Of a stretch of DNA of 64,000 nucleotides, positions 53,054 to 62,635 are shown piece by piece. Below the pieces are notes generated by a model. It had not been told where the DNA came from, ran no database searches, and saw nothing but the letters and a program-made list of their open reading frames with translations. The first letter of the stretch is position 1; each line of letters begins with the position of its first letter. The position numbers and the translations under genes were made by a program. The stretch comes from Betaproteobacteria bacterium (GTDB taxonomy: Bacteria > Pseudomonadota > Gammaproteobacteria > Burkholderiales > Burkholderiaceae_C): positions 260,667-324,666 of the forward strand of contig JADIZZ010000001.1 in NCBI GenBank assembly GCA_016704535.1. Direction: 5' to 3'.

Positions 53054-53872
53054 ATGCCCCTAACGAGCGAAACTGGCGGGTCACCTCGGGGCTCACTGCA
53101 AACCCGGCGCAGGGTCGTGCTTCGCGGCGTTGCTCTCGCGCTGCTGGGCGGTGTGGCGACCCGCAGCGTGCGAGCCGACCTTCCCGCGTTGGTGGCCACC
53201 AGCCGCGGATCAGTCTTGCCCGTTGGAACCTTCAATGCCTTGGAGAGCCCGCGTTTCGGCTTCCGGGGCACCGGGTTCGTTGTGGGTGACGGCAATCTGC
53301 TCATCACCAATGCACACGTCCTGCCGGCATCGACCGTCGTACCCGCGCCGCAACTGGCGGTGCTGGTGAACCCCCGCGGCAGCACGGCCGATGTGCGCCG
53401 CGCGACGTTGCTGCAGACGGATCGAGTCCATGACCTTGCCTTGCTGCGGTTGGAAGGCCCACCGCTACCGGCCTTGTCGTTGGCCGAGCCCTCGGTCGTG
53501 CGCGAGGGCATGGACCTGGCCGTGATGGGCTATCCGATCGGCGGCGTGCTCGGCTACTCGACGGTCACCCACCGTGGCATCCTGGCGAGCATCACAGCCA
53601 TTGCGCTGCCATCGCAGGCGGCGAGGCAGCTCGAATCGCGGGCCCTGGCGCAGTTGCGCGAGGGGCCGTTCGAGGTCTATCAGCTCGACGCCACCGCCTA
53701 CCCGGGCAACAGCGGCGGGCCGGTACTGGACATTGCCAGCGGCGCAGTGATTGGCGTACTGAACATGGTGCTCGTTCGAGGCACGCGCGAATCCGCGTTG
53801 TCCAACCCCACCGGTATCAGCTACGCCGTGCCGGTGCGCTTCGTGAAGGAGATCCTCGCACTGCCCCGTTGA
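53054..53872 (+). CDS. Exported trypsin-like serine protease (S1/DegP-type, no PDZ)
   Basis: The 272-residue protease has a complete triad: His88 in ITNAHVL, Asp127 in HDLALL and Ser220 in PGNSGGPVL. An N-terminal hydrophobic segment after TRRRVVLRG looks like a Tat-type leader (cleavage near VRADL), so it acts in the periplasm. It lacks the PDZ domains of DegP/DegS. It lies 32 bases after the FeeM-PilZ gene and may be co-transcribed. In an exosortase setting it might process exported proteins, but this is inference. Confidence 0.85.
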   Translation: MPLTSETGGSPRGSLQTRRRVVLRGVALALLGGVATRSVRADLPALVATSRGSVLPVGTFNALESPRFGFRGTGFVVGDGNLLITNAHVLPASTVVPAPQLAVLVNPRGSTADVRRATLLQTDRVHDLALLRLEGPPLPALSLAEPSVVREGMDLAVMGYPIGGVLGYSTVTHRGILASITAIALPSQAARQLESRALAQLREGPFEVYQLDATAYPGNSGGPVLDIASGAVIGVLNMVLVRGTRESALSNPTGISYAVPVRFVKEILALPR

Positions 53873-53903
53873 GGGGCGTTGCCCAAAACGCGAGCGCCTC
53901 GGG

Positions 53904-54713
53904 CTAGGACGCGTGCACGCCCTGGCCAAAGGGCAGGCGGAAAGTGAATGGGTGGTCAGGGGACGACAGCGCAGCGAGATCCTTCAACCGCGACACGATG
54001 CCCTCCTCGTCCTCCGGTGTGAAGGCCAGGGGATACAGCGACCGCTCTGTACTCGCGAGTTCAGGCCTGCCTGAAAGCCGTTCGATCTGGTCGCGGACGT
54101 AGCTGAGTTCCAGCGACAACAGGACGGCGGGCGCACCTACTTTGGCGTTCGGGCGTTCGCTGCCGACCACTACCGCTCCAAGCATCCGCTGGTAATAGCG
54201 AACATGCCGAGGGTTGACCTCCATCACCAAGGTATCGACACCCCGCAGCCGGTAGGCCACGATGTACGCGACGTGGAACAGTCCGGCGAGGACGCGTTTC
54301 GAACCGGTGAGAGGGTCGATCGCCAGCTTCGTGAACTCGCACAGCCGGCGGCTGGTCTGCCGCAGGCGCCGTATCTCGGGGGCGAAGGCGAGGTAGCTGT
54401 TCATCTGGCCCGGGCCGTCGAAGCCGACGGTCATCGTGCCAATGGTCTCACCGTCCTGCGTGGCGGCCAGCGAGACGTGGCTGTCGGTGCCCAAGGTCGG
54501 CAGGTTCACGGCCCCGTAGCCGCGCCAGCCGTAGCGCTTTGACAACAGCGAATTGGCTGAACTGCGCTTCACCGGACAGTGCACGGTTTCGATCTTGAAG
54601 TGCCGTCGTTCCTGGAACGCGTCAGTGCCCAAAGGGCCGAAGTCGGTCGGGGGCTCACCCACCAGCAAGACCCGGGGGTCCAGCGGTGCCGAGATGAGCG
54701 AATGCATATTCAT
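53904..54713 (-). CDS. Second FeeM-like N-acyl amino acid synthase (GNAT, PEP-CTERM-associated)
   Basis: The 269-residue protein has the FeeM-type GNAT core (about 45-215), with SLAATQDGETIGTMTVGFDG, RRLCEFTKLAIDPLTGSKRV and VMEVNPRHVRYYQRML. These correspond to the acyl-carrier and acceptor region of N-acyl amino acid synthases; it lacks the PilZ tail of its neighbour. It ends 31 bases from the protease stop (convergent). The 272 bases upstream of its ATG (54714-54985) hold no clear promoter motif and no gene. Together with the gene at 51639 it makes two divergent synthases in one locus. Confidence 0.75.
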   Translation of the reverse strand: MNMHSLISAPLDPRVLLVGEPPTDFGPLGTDAFQERRHFKIETVHCPVKRSSANSLLSKRYGWRGYGAVNLPTLGTDSHVSLAATQDGETIGTMTVGFDGPGQMNSYLAFAPEIRRLRQTSRRLCEFTKLAIDPLTGSKRVLAGLFHVAYIVAYRLRGVDTLVMEVNPRHVRYYQRMLGAVVVGSERPNAKVGAPAVLLSLELSYVRDQIERLSGRPELASTERSLYPLAFTPEDEEGIVSRLKDLAALSSPDHPFTFRLPFGQGVHAS

Positions 54714-54985
54714 GGGGCTTCGTTGCGGGAGGGCAACTCAGGGAGCATGTTCGGATGCTTGGAGTTTGCCACCCTCAGCCGAGCTCAGCTGTGACCAGCT
54801 GTCTCCAGGACCGACCTCACTGATCGCAACACAACGGATGATGGCGCCAAAATGTCATCAAATGTATCCGCGCAAAGCGGTCGCTGCAGAAGGCTGTCGA
54901 CGCGGCCATGCCACAGTCATCCGTGGCCGGGCGTCTGGCGGGCCCCTGAGGTTACGCGCCGCGCGCCCACCTTGGCTTGCCGCGC

Positions 54986-55861
54986 TCAGCCCGGGCTAAG
55001 CCGCGGGCGAATCAACTTCAGCAGCAGCCACTGGAGCGGGTGGGCGTTCCCGAAAGGTCGCCAGGTGAACGACAGCTTCTGCTGGTAAGCGTCGAACTGC
55101 ATGACCCACGGCGCCGGACGCAGCGGCCCGCGCTGCAGCAGGACTTTCACCGCCGTCGTGCCGGCAACCCCGGCGCACAGGTCGCAGGCCATCACCGTGG
55201 AGGGTCCGCGCTGCGCCAGGAAGTTCACGGCCTCGGGCACCTGCAGGTAACCCCGCTGCAGCATGGACGGCGACAGACCGGCGATGAAGCGTGCCAACTG
55301 TTCGTTTCGGTCGCAGCCTTCCAGCCGAAAGTACTCCTCGAAACTCATGCCTTTGGGTTCGAAGTACATGAGCGACACGCCCATGCCCAGCGGTGCGGCC
55401 GTCACTGCCGGGATGCCGCGCTCGTGGCAAGCCGCGAAGATCATTCGCCGTGCGTCGACCGCGAAGAAGTCGATGCCGTCGACATAGAGGTCGACGCCAT
55501 TCAGGAACTCAGCCAGATTTTCAGGCGTCACCCCGTCGCCGAAAGCGCGTACCTCGGCCAGCGGGTTGATGTCGCGCAGCGTCTCCGCCGCCACTTCGGA
55601 CTTCGGGCGGCCGAGCGTCGAGACGAACGCACCAGTCTGCCTGTTGAAGTTGTGGACCTCGAAGTGGTCGAAATCCGCGATGTGGAAGTGTCCGATACCC
55701 AGGCGAGCAAGCGTGACGACATGAGCACCGCCCACGCCGCCGAGTCCCGCCACTGCCACCCTGCAGGTGCGAAGCCGCTCCTGCTCGTCCGGCTTCAGCC
55801 ATCCGATGTTTCGCGAGACGGCCGCAGCGTAGTTGTATGGGGATGGCTGAAGTGCCGGCAT
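54986..55861 (-). CDS. ThiF/E1-like adenylyltransferase
   Basis: The 291-residue protein has the ATP-binding Rossmann motif VAVAGLGGVGGAHVVTLARLGIG, then FDHFEVHNFNRQTGAF and the DGIDFFAVDARRMIF segment. A CDLC pair that may hold zinc lies near residue 235. ThiF/MoeB/UBA enzymes activate carboxyl ends with ATP. Here it may activate a small acid or peptide in a biosynthetic cluster, since no ThiS or MoaD partner is visible. The chosen ATG is 55861; an earlier ATG at 55906 is possible. It is divergent from the nitroreductase gene, with 69 bases between them. Confidence 0.8.
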   Translation of the reverse strand: MPALQPSPYNYAAAVSRNIGWLKPDEQERLRTCRVAVAGLGGVGGAHVVTLARLGIGHFHIADFDHFEVHNFNRQTGAFVSTLGRPKSEVAAETLRDINPLAEVRAFGDGVTPENLAEFLNGVDLYVDGIDFFAVDARRMIFAACHERGIPAVTAAPLGMGVSLMYFEPKGMSFEEYFRLEGCDRNEQLARFIAGLSPSMLQRGYLQVPEAVNFLAQRGPSTVMACDLCAGVAGTTAVKVLLQRGPLRPAPWVMQFDAYQQKLSFTWRPFGNAHPLQWLLLKLIRPRLSPG

Positions 55862-55930
55862 AAGGGTGCAATCATTCCAGGATCGGGTGCCTTCGAAGGC
55901 TGTCATCATCCCTGGCCCTGGTCGTTGACA

Positions 55931-57106
55931 ATGTACCTGCAATCCTCGCTCACCCCCTCGCAAAGTCTGGCGCGCATGCCCGTGATTCCTGCCGTCTCTG
56001 CCCCGACCCGCGGCCCCAGCGGTGCGACCGTGCAAGTCGAGGCCGTGTTGGAGCTTGCGCGTTGGGCCCCGAGCGGCGACAACACGCAGCCTTGGCTCTT
56101 CGAGGTCCTGGATGCCGAGCACGTCGTGGTTCATGGTTCCGACACGCGTGATCACTGTGTCTACGACCTCGATGGCCGTCCCAGCCAGATGTCGATCGGC
56201 GCTCTGATCGAGACCGTGGCGATCGCGGCAACGGCGCAAGGCCTGCGTGTGTCCTGCAGCCGGCGCCCCGACACGCCGGACACCCATCCTTGCTTCGACC
56301 TTCGCTTTGTGTCAGATCCCACTGTCCAGCGAGATCCCCTCGTCGACGCCATCCAGCCGCGAAGCGTGCAGCGCCGCCCGTACTCGACCAACGGGTTGAC
56401 GGCCCTGCAAAAGTCGATGCTGGAAGCGAGCGTCGCACCGTCCCACACCGTACGCTGGATCGAGGGCCGTTCGGCCAAACTGGCGATGGCCGTGCTGCTG
56501 TTCCGATCGGCCCGGCTGCGCCTCGTGACACCGGAGGCCTACCGCGTGCACCGGGATGTCATCGAGTGGGATGCCCAGTTCAGCGCCGACAGGGTGCCCG
56601 ACCGCGCCCTGGGGGTCAACCAGGCCATGCTGAACCTCATGCGATTCGCGATGCACAGCTGGGAGCGCGTCCAGTTCTTCAATCGCTTTCTCGCTGGCAC
56701 CTGGATGCCCCGAATCCAGATGGACTTCCTGCCTGCCTGGGCGTGTGGCGCGCACTTCGCGCTCCTGTCTCGTCGCCCGCCGCTGGGCGTCGACGACAGC
56801 ATCGAGGCTGGACGCGCCATGCAGCGGTTCTGGCTGACTGCCACTCACTTGGGGCTGATGTTGCAGCCCGAGATGACCCCGCTCATCTTTGCCCGCTACG
56901 CGCGAGAAGGCCGCGCGTTTTCAGCCAGCCCGGGCGCGATGACGGCAGCCGGCGAGGTTGCAGACCGGATGGGGCGGGTGATGGGTGTCGACGCGGTCGA
57001 CCGCGGGGCGTTCATGGGGCGCATCGGGCATGCGCCGGCGCCGCAGTCGCGGTCATTGCGCAAAGACCTGAACGTACTGCTGCGTGGTCGCAGCGGCCCC
57101 GCGTAG
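55931..57106 (+). CDS. Nitroreductase-fold protein
   Basis: The protein has 391 residues. The FMN-binding start LARWAPSGDNTQPWLFEVL is the hallmark of nitroreductase-like proteins, including azoline-forming and aromatising dehydrogenases. A middle insertion of about 150 residues carries YSTNGL and FLAGTWMPRIQMDFLPAWACG. The C-terminal half reads AGRAMQRFWLTATHLGLMLQPEMTP, a typical continuation. ThiF plus nitroreductase pairs recur in peptide and small-molecule pathways, so it may oxidise or reduce the product of the ThiF enzyme. No clear ribosome site decides between ATG 55931 and ATG 55976. The stop lies 7 bases before the ABC gene. Confidence 0.78.
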   Translation: MYLQSSLTPSQSLARMPVIPAVSAPTRGPSGATVQVEAVLELARWAPSGDNTQPWLFEVLDAEHVVVHGSDTRDHCVYDLDGRPSQMSIGALIETVAIAATAQGLRVSCSRRPDTPDTHPCFDLRFVSDPTVQRDPLVDAIQPRSVQRRPYSTNGLTALQKSMLEASVAPSHTVRWIEGRSAKLAMAVLLFRSARLRLVTPEAYRVHRDVIEWDAQFSADRVPDRALGVNQAMLNLMRFAMHSWERVQFFNRFLAGTWMPRIQMDFLPAWACGAHFALLSRRPPLGVDDSIEAGRAMQRFWLTATHLGLMLQPEMTPLIFARYAREGRAFSASPGAMTAAGEVADRMGRVMGVDAVDRGAFMGRIGHAPAPQSRSLRKDLNVLLRGRSGPA

Positions 57107-57113
57107 GTCGTCC

Positions 57114-57863
57114 GTGGGCATCGATTCCGAACCCGTCGTGGTTCTGTCTGGTGTCGCCAAGGGCTACCGGCTGGACGCCGTGGATGTCCCGGTGCTGCGC
57201 GGCATCGATTTGCTGATCCGCCCGGCACAGTTCACGGTCATTCTCGGGCCATCGGGCAGCGGCAAGACGACCTTGCTCAACCTCATCGGCTGCATAGACC
57301 GGCCAGACCAGGGGCAGGTGATGGTTGCCGGCCGCGACGTCGGCCCGCTCTCGGACGACGAACTGGCCGACTTTCGGGCGCGCAACATCGGTTTCATCTT
57401 CCAGAACTTCAACTTGCTGCCTGTCTTGAGTGCCTACGAGAACGTGGAGTTCCCGATGCTGCTCGCAGGCCTGTCTGCAAGGACGCGCGCCAAGCGGGTC
57501 ACGAAGCTTCTCGCGGCGGTGGGCCTGGATGACCGGGCGCGGAATCTGCCGGGGCAGCTGTCCGGCGGGCAAAGGCAAAGGGTCGCGATCGCGCGTGCCT
57601 TGGCACTGCGACCCAGGCTCGTCATCGCGGACGAGCCGACCGCCAACCTCGACAGCCGGACCGGCGCCGAGATCCTTTCGCTGATGCGGCACATGCAGAA
57701 GCGCTACGGCATTTCCTTCCTGTTTTCGTCGCACGACCGCGCGGTCATTGGTGCCGCCGACGACACCATCAAGCTGCTGGATGGCGAAATCCGCGGCATC
57801 AGACGCCTTGCGCCTACCGAGGTTGCCACCGACTCCGTTCTGCCTGTCGAGGACGATCAGTGA
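57114..57863 (+). CDS. ABC transporter ATPase (LolD/MacB type)
   Basis: The 249-residue ATPase has Walker A LGPSGSGKTTLLNL, Q-loop FIFQNFNLLPVLSAYENVE, signature LSGGQRQRVAIARAL, Walker B LVIADEPTANLD and switch His in FSSHD. The QNFNLLPVLSAYENVEFP stretch is characteristic of LolD/MacB/FtsE ATPases, which drive envelope extraction or export rather than solute uptake. GTG 57114 was preferred over an upstream GTG that would overlap the nitroreductase stop. It overlaps the permease start (GTGA), so the transporter is coupled. Confidence 0.88.
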   Translation: MGIDSEPVVVLSGVAKGYRLDAVDVPVLRGIDLLIRPAQFTVILGPSGSGKTTLLNLIGCIDRPDQGQVMVAGRDVGPLSDDELADFRARNIGFIFQNFNLLPVLSAYENVEFPMLLAGLSARTRAKRVTKLLAAVGLDDRARNLPGQLSGGQRQRVAIARALALRPRLVIADEPTANLDSRTGAEILSLMRHMQKRYGISFLFSSHDRAVIGAADDTIKLLDGEIRGIRRLAPTEVATDSVLPVEDDQ

Positions 57864-59253
57864 TCGACCTGTCGCTGGCAGTCCGCAACCTGTTGCGCAA
57901 TCGACGCCGGTCGTTTGCGACGTTCATCGCGCTCGTCATCGGCAGTTCATCCATTCTCTTGTTCGGCGGCTACCGCAAGAACATCGAGTACACGATGCAG
58001 ACCGCGTATATGCACGCCGGTGGCCACCTGCAGATCCAGCACCGCGACCTGTTCCTCTATGGCAGCGGAAATGCCGTGAAGTACTCGATCGTCAATCACG
58101 AGAAGCTGATCGCGGCTATCGCTGCCGACGCGGTACTGGGCCGGATGGTCACGGTGGTGTCGCCGACGCTGCAGTTCGGGGCGTTGCCAGCAACGCCTCG
58201 GCCAGCGTCTCGCTGACCGTCGTCGGCCTTGGCATCGTCGCGGCCGACCGCAATCGCATGCGCGCCTGGAACGAGTTCGATCTGCCCGAGGATCCGCCGC
58301 ATTTCGCTCTCGAGGGCGCGGCTGCCGACGCCGCGGTCGTGGGGCACGGCGTGGCGCGGGTGCTCATGCTGTGCGACGCACTCGGGGTCACCGACTGCCC
58401 CAAGCCGGTCGACGATCAGCCCAGCACCGGCGAGGCCTTGCCGGCCGACATCGCACGGCTGGCGAAGGACGTCGCTGGCGAGGCAAAGGCCAGGGCGACG
58501 GGCAAGCCCAAGATCGAACTCTTGGCCAGCAGTGCCGGTGGCGCGCCCAACGTCGTCTCGCTCGAGATCGTGCACGCAGAGCGCCAGGGCTTCAAGGAGC
58601 TCGACGAGCTCTACCTGATGTTGCAGCTGCCACAGGCCCAGCGTCTGGTCTACGGCCGGGCCAAGCCCAAGGCGACGGCGATCATGGTGCAGCTGCAGCG
58701 CAACGATCAGCTCGAGCCGGCCCGCGAGCGGTTGAAGGCCTTGCTCGCCGAGATCGAGCCCGGGCAACCGCTGGCCGTACTGGACTTTCGCGAAATGAAC
58801 CCCTTCTTCGTGCAGACCGTGCAGATGTTCGACGCGATCTTCGGCTTCATCTTCGTCCTCATCGCCTCGATCGTGCTTTTCACCGTGGGCAACACCATGA
58901 GCACGGCGGTGATGGAGCGCACGGTGGAGATAGGCACGTTGCGCGCGATGGGCCTGCGGCAACGCGGCGTGCAGCGGCTGTTCATCACCGAGGGCATGCT
59001 GCTGGGCATCGCGGGGGCCGTCTCGGGTGCGGTGCTCGCCCTGGTCGTCTCGACGATCGTGAACCGACTCGGCCTGACCTGGTTGCCCCCTGGCAGCGGG
59101 CACGCACTGCCGCTGCTGATGCGCGTGTGGGGCGAGACGACGACTATCGTCGGCACGACGCTCGGCCTGATCGCCATCGGCGCGTTTTCCGCCTGGTGGC
59201 CTGCACGCCGTGCTTCGCGTCTCGTCATCGTCGATGCGCTGCGCCACGTCTGA
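57860..59253 (+). pseudogene. LolE/MacB-type ABC permease, frameshifted at 58178-58181
   Basis: The 5' part (GTG 57860) encodes a first membrane helix after a basic start (LLRNRRRSFATFIALVIG) and continues to SPTLQFG. The C-terminal part is in the frame one base back and carries SVSLTVVGLGIV, then the FtsX domain (helices around 58837-58900, GTLRAMGLRQRGVQRLFITEGML, and SAWWPARRASRLVIVDALRHV). Restoring one G to the GGGG run at 58178-58181 joins the halves as QFGGVASNASASVSL, an excellent fit. This is either a homopolymer sequencing error or a true loss. With the ATPase it would form a lipid/lipoprotein-type exporter. Confidence 0.85.
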
Positions 59254-59270
59254 ACCGCAAAAGGACTCCC

Positions 59271-60038
59271 ATGACGATCCGCGCCTTGTTTGCCAGTCTG
59301 CTGGTCGCCGCCGCCGCGGCCTGCCAGGCCGCGCCGGATGCGCAGCGCATCCTGGTGGCGAGCGACGCCGTCCGCAATCCGGGGCGCCCATTCAGCGTCA
59401 CCGTGGCGCTCACCGAGTTCCAGGGCGGCAAGCGCGTCGACGCCAGCACCATGGTCACTTACTCCCGGACGCTGGCCCAGAGCGCGCAGTTCGCCACCCT
59501 GGTCCGCTTCACTGCGCCGGCACGCGACACCGGCAAGCTGATGCTGAAGAACGGCCAGGATCTGTGGTTCTACGACCCCAGCACCAAGGCCAGCGTGCGG
59601 CTCTCGCCGCAGCAGCGCCTGCTCGGGCAGGCCTCGAACGGCGATGTGGTGACCGTGAACCTGGCGCGCGACTACAAGGCCACCCTGGCGGCCGAGGAAG
59701 AGATCCAGGACGGCGACCGCAAGACGCGGCGCACCTAGCTCGAACTCACCGCCGCCGTCGACGAGGCCACCTACAGCCGTATCGAGCTGTGGGTCGGCGC
59801 GGACAACAACTGGCCGCTCAAGGGCCGCTTCTTTGCCGATTCCGGCAGCCTGCTCAAGACGGTCTACTACCGACGCTTCGCACCCGAAATGGGCATCGAG
59901 CGGCCGACGGAGCTGGTCATCATCGACGGCATCAACCCCGCTTCGGTGACGCTGATGCGCTTGTCCGAATACACCGCCAAGGACATTCCAGGCAGTTGGT
60001 TCCAGCGTGACTACCTGCCCCGCTTTCAACCGGAGTAG
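59271..60038 (+). pseudogene. LolA-like outer-membrane lipoprotein-sorting protein, interrupted by TAG
   Basis: The 5' part encodes a signal peptide (LFASLLVAAAAACQAAPD) and the start of a LolA/LolB-fold domain (RFTAPARDTGKLMLKNGQDLWFYDP). An in-frame TAG at 59736-59738 follows RKTRRT, and the same frame then continues without further stops through LELTAAVDEATYSRIELWV to PRFQPE and a stop at 60036. A single base change, for example from TAC or CAG, would restore about 255 residues. LolA-like domains carry lipids across the periplasm between an inner-membrane ABC transporter and the outer membrane, matching its neighbours. Confidence 0.85.
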
Positions 60039-60067
60039 CGCTCGATGCCGATCCTTTTCGCCGATCC

Positions 60068-61312
60068 ATGCTGCTGGTCCCCTGGATGCTGGCCGCCTCG
60101 TTCACCGTACGGGCCGCCGATCCCGACCTCGGTGCCCTGGACCTCAAGCCGGAACTGCCCGACAAGGTCGAGACATCGGGCCGCAAGTTGTTCGTGGAGG
60201 CTGCCGCGGGTCGCGCCGAACAGCGCTACGGGCTGGGCTCAAGGACGATCGGCCGAGCGTCCATCGACTACCGGGACAGCACCCGGCTCGGCCCTTCGAC
60301 GCAGGCCAACCTCTCGGCGCGCGTCGACGCCACCGACCCGAAAACCCCCGGCATCGACGGCGCTGTCCTGAGCCTGCGCGAGGCCTTTGTCGGCTGGCAG
60401 AACGAGACGGCCACCCAGCTCGTCGATCTGGGGCGCATCAACCTTCGCGACGGGCCCGGCTACGGCTACAACCCGACCGATTTCTTCCGTGACCAGGCGC
60501 TGCGAACCGTCACCACGGTGAATCCGTTCACCCTGCGCGAGAACCGGCTGGGCACCGTGATGTTGCGTGTGCAGCAGCTTTGGCCCGAGTCCTCGCTGTC
60601 GCTGGTGCTGGCACCAAAGCTTCGGTCGGTCCGCAGCAGCGAGGGTTTCAGTGCCGACCTGGGCGCCACGAATTCGCGCAGCCGGTCGTCGCTAGCACTC
60701 GGCAACCGTTGGTCCGAGAAGCTCAACACGCAGGTCATCGCCTACAAGGAGGACAGTGCCTCGGTGCGACTCGGTGGCAGCCTGACGGCGCTCGTGTCGC
60801 AGGCCGCGGTCGTGCACGCCGAGGTCTCGAGGAGCAGCGAGCCCGACCTGCTGTCGCGTGCATTGGGGCTGCCGGCCACGGCCACGTCGCGGAATCGTCT
60901 GTCGGCCGGCCTGACCTACACGACCGAGAGCCGCCTGTCGATCACCGCCGAGGCCCAGTACAACGGGTTTGCGCTCGACCGTGACCAGTGGCTGTCCCAG
61001 GTCCAGGGCAATCCCCAGGTGCAGGCGGCCTACTACGTGACAGCGCAGGACTTGCAGGACAACGCCGGCCGCGAATCCTGGCTTCTCTACGCCGTGCAGC
61101 GCGACCTGGGCGTCAAGGGGCTGGACCTGACGGTCCTGCTCAAGGTCAACTCCAACGACCGCAGCCGAATGGTCTGGCTCGACCTGCGCCGCCGCTTCGA
61201 CAAGGCCGACCTGGCGCTGCAGTTCCAGGACAACTCGGGTGTGGCGGGTTCGGAGTTCGGCGTCATCCCGATTCGCCGATCCGCCGGGCTGGTGGCCACG
61301 TTCTACTTCTGA
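60068..61312 (+). CDS. Outer-membrane beta-barrel protein of the ABC/LolA-like cluster
   Basis: The 414-residue protein has a short hydrophobic leader (LVPWMLAASFTVRA), many alternating amphipathic strands, and a final GLVATFYF with the C-terminal Phe typical of Bam-inserted barrels. GYGYNPTDFF and AEAQYNGFALDRDQW are marked motifs, but I cannot name the family. The leader lacks basic residues. An in-frame shift from an upstream ATG near 60045 could supply them, so the 5' end is uncertain. Position after ABC and LolA-like genes suggests the outer-membrane exit or acceptor of the pathway. Confidence 0.7.
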   Translation: MLLVPWMLAASFTVRAADPDLGALDLKPELPDKVETSGRKLFVEAAAGRAEQRYGLGSRTIGRASIDYRDSTRLGPSTQANLSARVDATDPKTPGIDGAVLSLREAFVGWQNETATQLVDLGRINLRDGPGYGYNPTDFFRDQALRTVTTVNPFTLRENRLGTVMLRVQQLWPESSLSLVLAPKLRSVRSSEGFSADLGATNSRSRSSLALGNRWSEKLNTQVIAYKEDSASVRLGGSLTALVSQAAVVHAEVSRSSEPDLLSRALGLPATATSRNRLSAGLTYTTESRLSITAEAQYNGFALDRDQWLSQVQGNPQVQAAYYVTAQDLQDNAGRESWLLYAVQRDLGVKGLDLTVLLKVNSNDRSRMVWLDLRRRFDKADLALQFQDNSGVAGSEFGVIPIRRSAGLVATFYF

Positions 61313-61322
61313 CGTCACGGTC

Positions 61323-62546
61323 TTGCAGCCGCCTGCCAGCGCATCCGCCCGCAGAAGAATCCTGTTCGTTTCCGAGGCGGTCACGCTCGCGCATGTCGGC
61401 CGGCCTGCGGCGTTGCTGGCCGGCATGGACGGCGCGCGCTACGAAGGCTGGATCGCCTGCGACCCGCGCAGCAGGCGCTTCATCACCGTCGCACCCGAAC
61501 GCTTCGTCCCCATCGGCAGCCTGGACAGCCATCGCTTCGCCGAGCGGCTGCGCCAGGGCCGGCCCGTTTACGAGGCCGCAGAGCTGCGTGACCATGTCCG
61601 CGCCGACCTGGCGCTCATCGAAAATGTCGAGCCCGACCTCGTCGTCGGTGACTTCAGGTTGTCGCTGTCGGTCAGTGCCCGGCTGGCGCGCGTGCCTTAC
61701 GCCTGCATCTCCAACGCCTACTGGAGCCCGTACGCGCCCGATCGGTCGCTGCCGCTGCCCGTGCTGCCGTGGACGCGGTTCGTGCCGCTGGCGCTGGCCC
61801 AGCGTGTGTTCGATCTCGCGCAGCCCCTGGCGCTGGCGGGCCACTGCCGGGCCCTGAATGCCGTCCGTGCAGAGCACGGCCTGGGTTCGCTGGGGCCAGA
61901 CCTGCGCGTCGTCTACACCGACGCGGACCACACTCTGTATGCCGACTCACCCGAGCTTTTTCCGCTGCCTGCGGCGCCGCCCAACCACCGGCACCTGGGC
62001 CCCGTGCTCTGGTCGCCACCCGGAGCCCCACCGCCCTGGTGGAGCGAGGTGCCTGACGATCGGCCGGTGATCTACGTCACGATGGGCAGTTCGGGCAGCG
62101 CGCAGGTGCTCGAACACGTCATCGACGCCCTGGCCGGTCTGAATGTGAGCATCATCGGGTCGACGGCGGGCGCGGCCTTGCCGGTGGGCCGTTGGCGCAA
62201 TGTCTGGTTGGCGGACTACCTGCCCGGCGAGGCCGCTGCCGCGCGCGCGGCGGTGGTGGTGTGCAATGGGGGCAGCCCGACATCGCAACAGGCGCTGGCT
62301 GCCGGCGTGCCGGTCGTCGGCATCTGCAGCAATATGGACCAGATGCTCAACATGCGCGGCCTCGTCGCCGCGGGTCTGGGCGTCAGCTTGCGGGCCGACC
62401 GGCTGACACCGCTGCGCATCTGCGCGGCCGTGGAGTCCGGGCTAGGTGTTGCCCCGCAGGGGCCGGCCGTTCGCCACGCCGGCACCGCCTCTGCGTCTTT
62501 GGCGCATCGCTTTCAGGCCTTCCTGGGCGACATCGGTCTCGCCTGA
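61323..62546 (+). CDS. UGT-type (GT1-family) glycosyltransferase
   Basis: The protein has 407 residues from TTG 61323, the first likely start after the barrel stop. It has two Rossmann domains. The N-terminal acceptor domain begins RRILFVSEAVTLAHVGRPAALL. The C-terminal donor domain has VIYVTMGSSG, VWLADYLPGEAAA and the donor-site motif CNGGSPTSQQALAAGVPVVGI. This is the GT1 UDP-sugar transferase pattern used on hydrophobic small molecules and lipids. The start is weakly defined, with no ribosome site. It may glycosylate the cluster product. Confidence 0.8.
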   Translation: MQPPASASARRRILFVSEAVTLAHVGRPAALLAGMDGARYEGWIACDPRSRRFITVAPERFVPIGSLDSHRFAERLRQGRPVYEAAELRDHVRADLALIENVEPDLVVGDFRLSLSVSARLARVPYACISNAYWSPYAPDRSLPLPVLPWTRFVPLALAQRVFDLAQPLALAGHCRALNAVRAEHGLGSLGPDLRVVYTDADHTLYADSPELFPLPAAPPNHRHLGPVLWSPPGAPPPWWSEVPDDRPVIYVTMGSSGSAQVLEHVIDALAGLNVSIIGSTAGAALPVGRWRNVWLADYLPGEAAAARAAVVVCNGGSPTSQQALAAGVPVVGICSNMDQMLNMRGLVAAGLGVSLRADRLTPLRICAAVESGLGVAPQGPAVRHAGTASASLAHRFQAFLGDIGLA

Positions 62547-62635
62547 ACCCTGCTGTGTCCGCGGCGGCCTTCCCACGGGCGAGCAACGGATCGTGGCCTG
62601 GGCACAATGCAACCAGCACCTTGACCGACACGCCG

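Noticed and set aside
54553..54999. Small plus-strand gene in the gap before the ThiF gene
   Set aside because: Starts inside the FeeM-like gene, has no ribosome site, and its composition is that of a mirrored frame.
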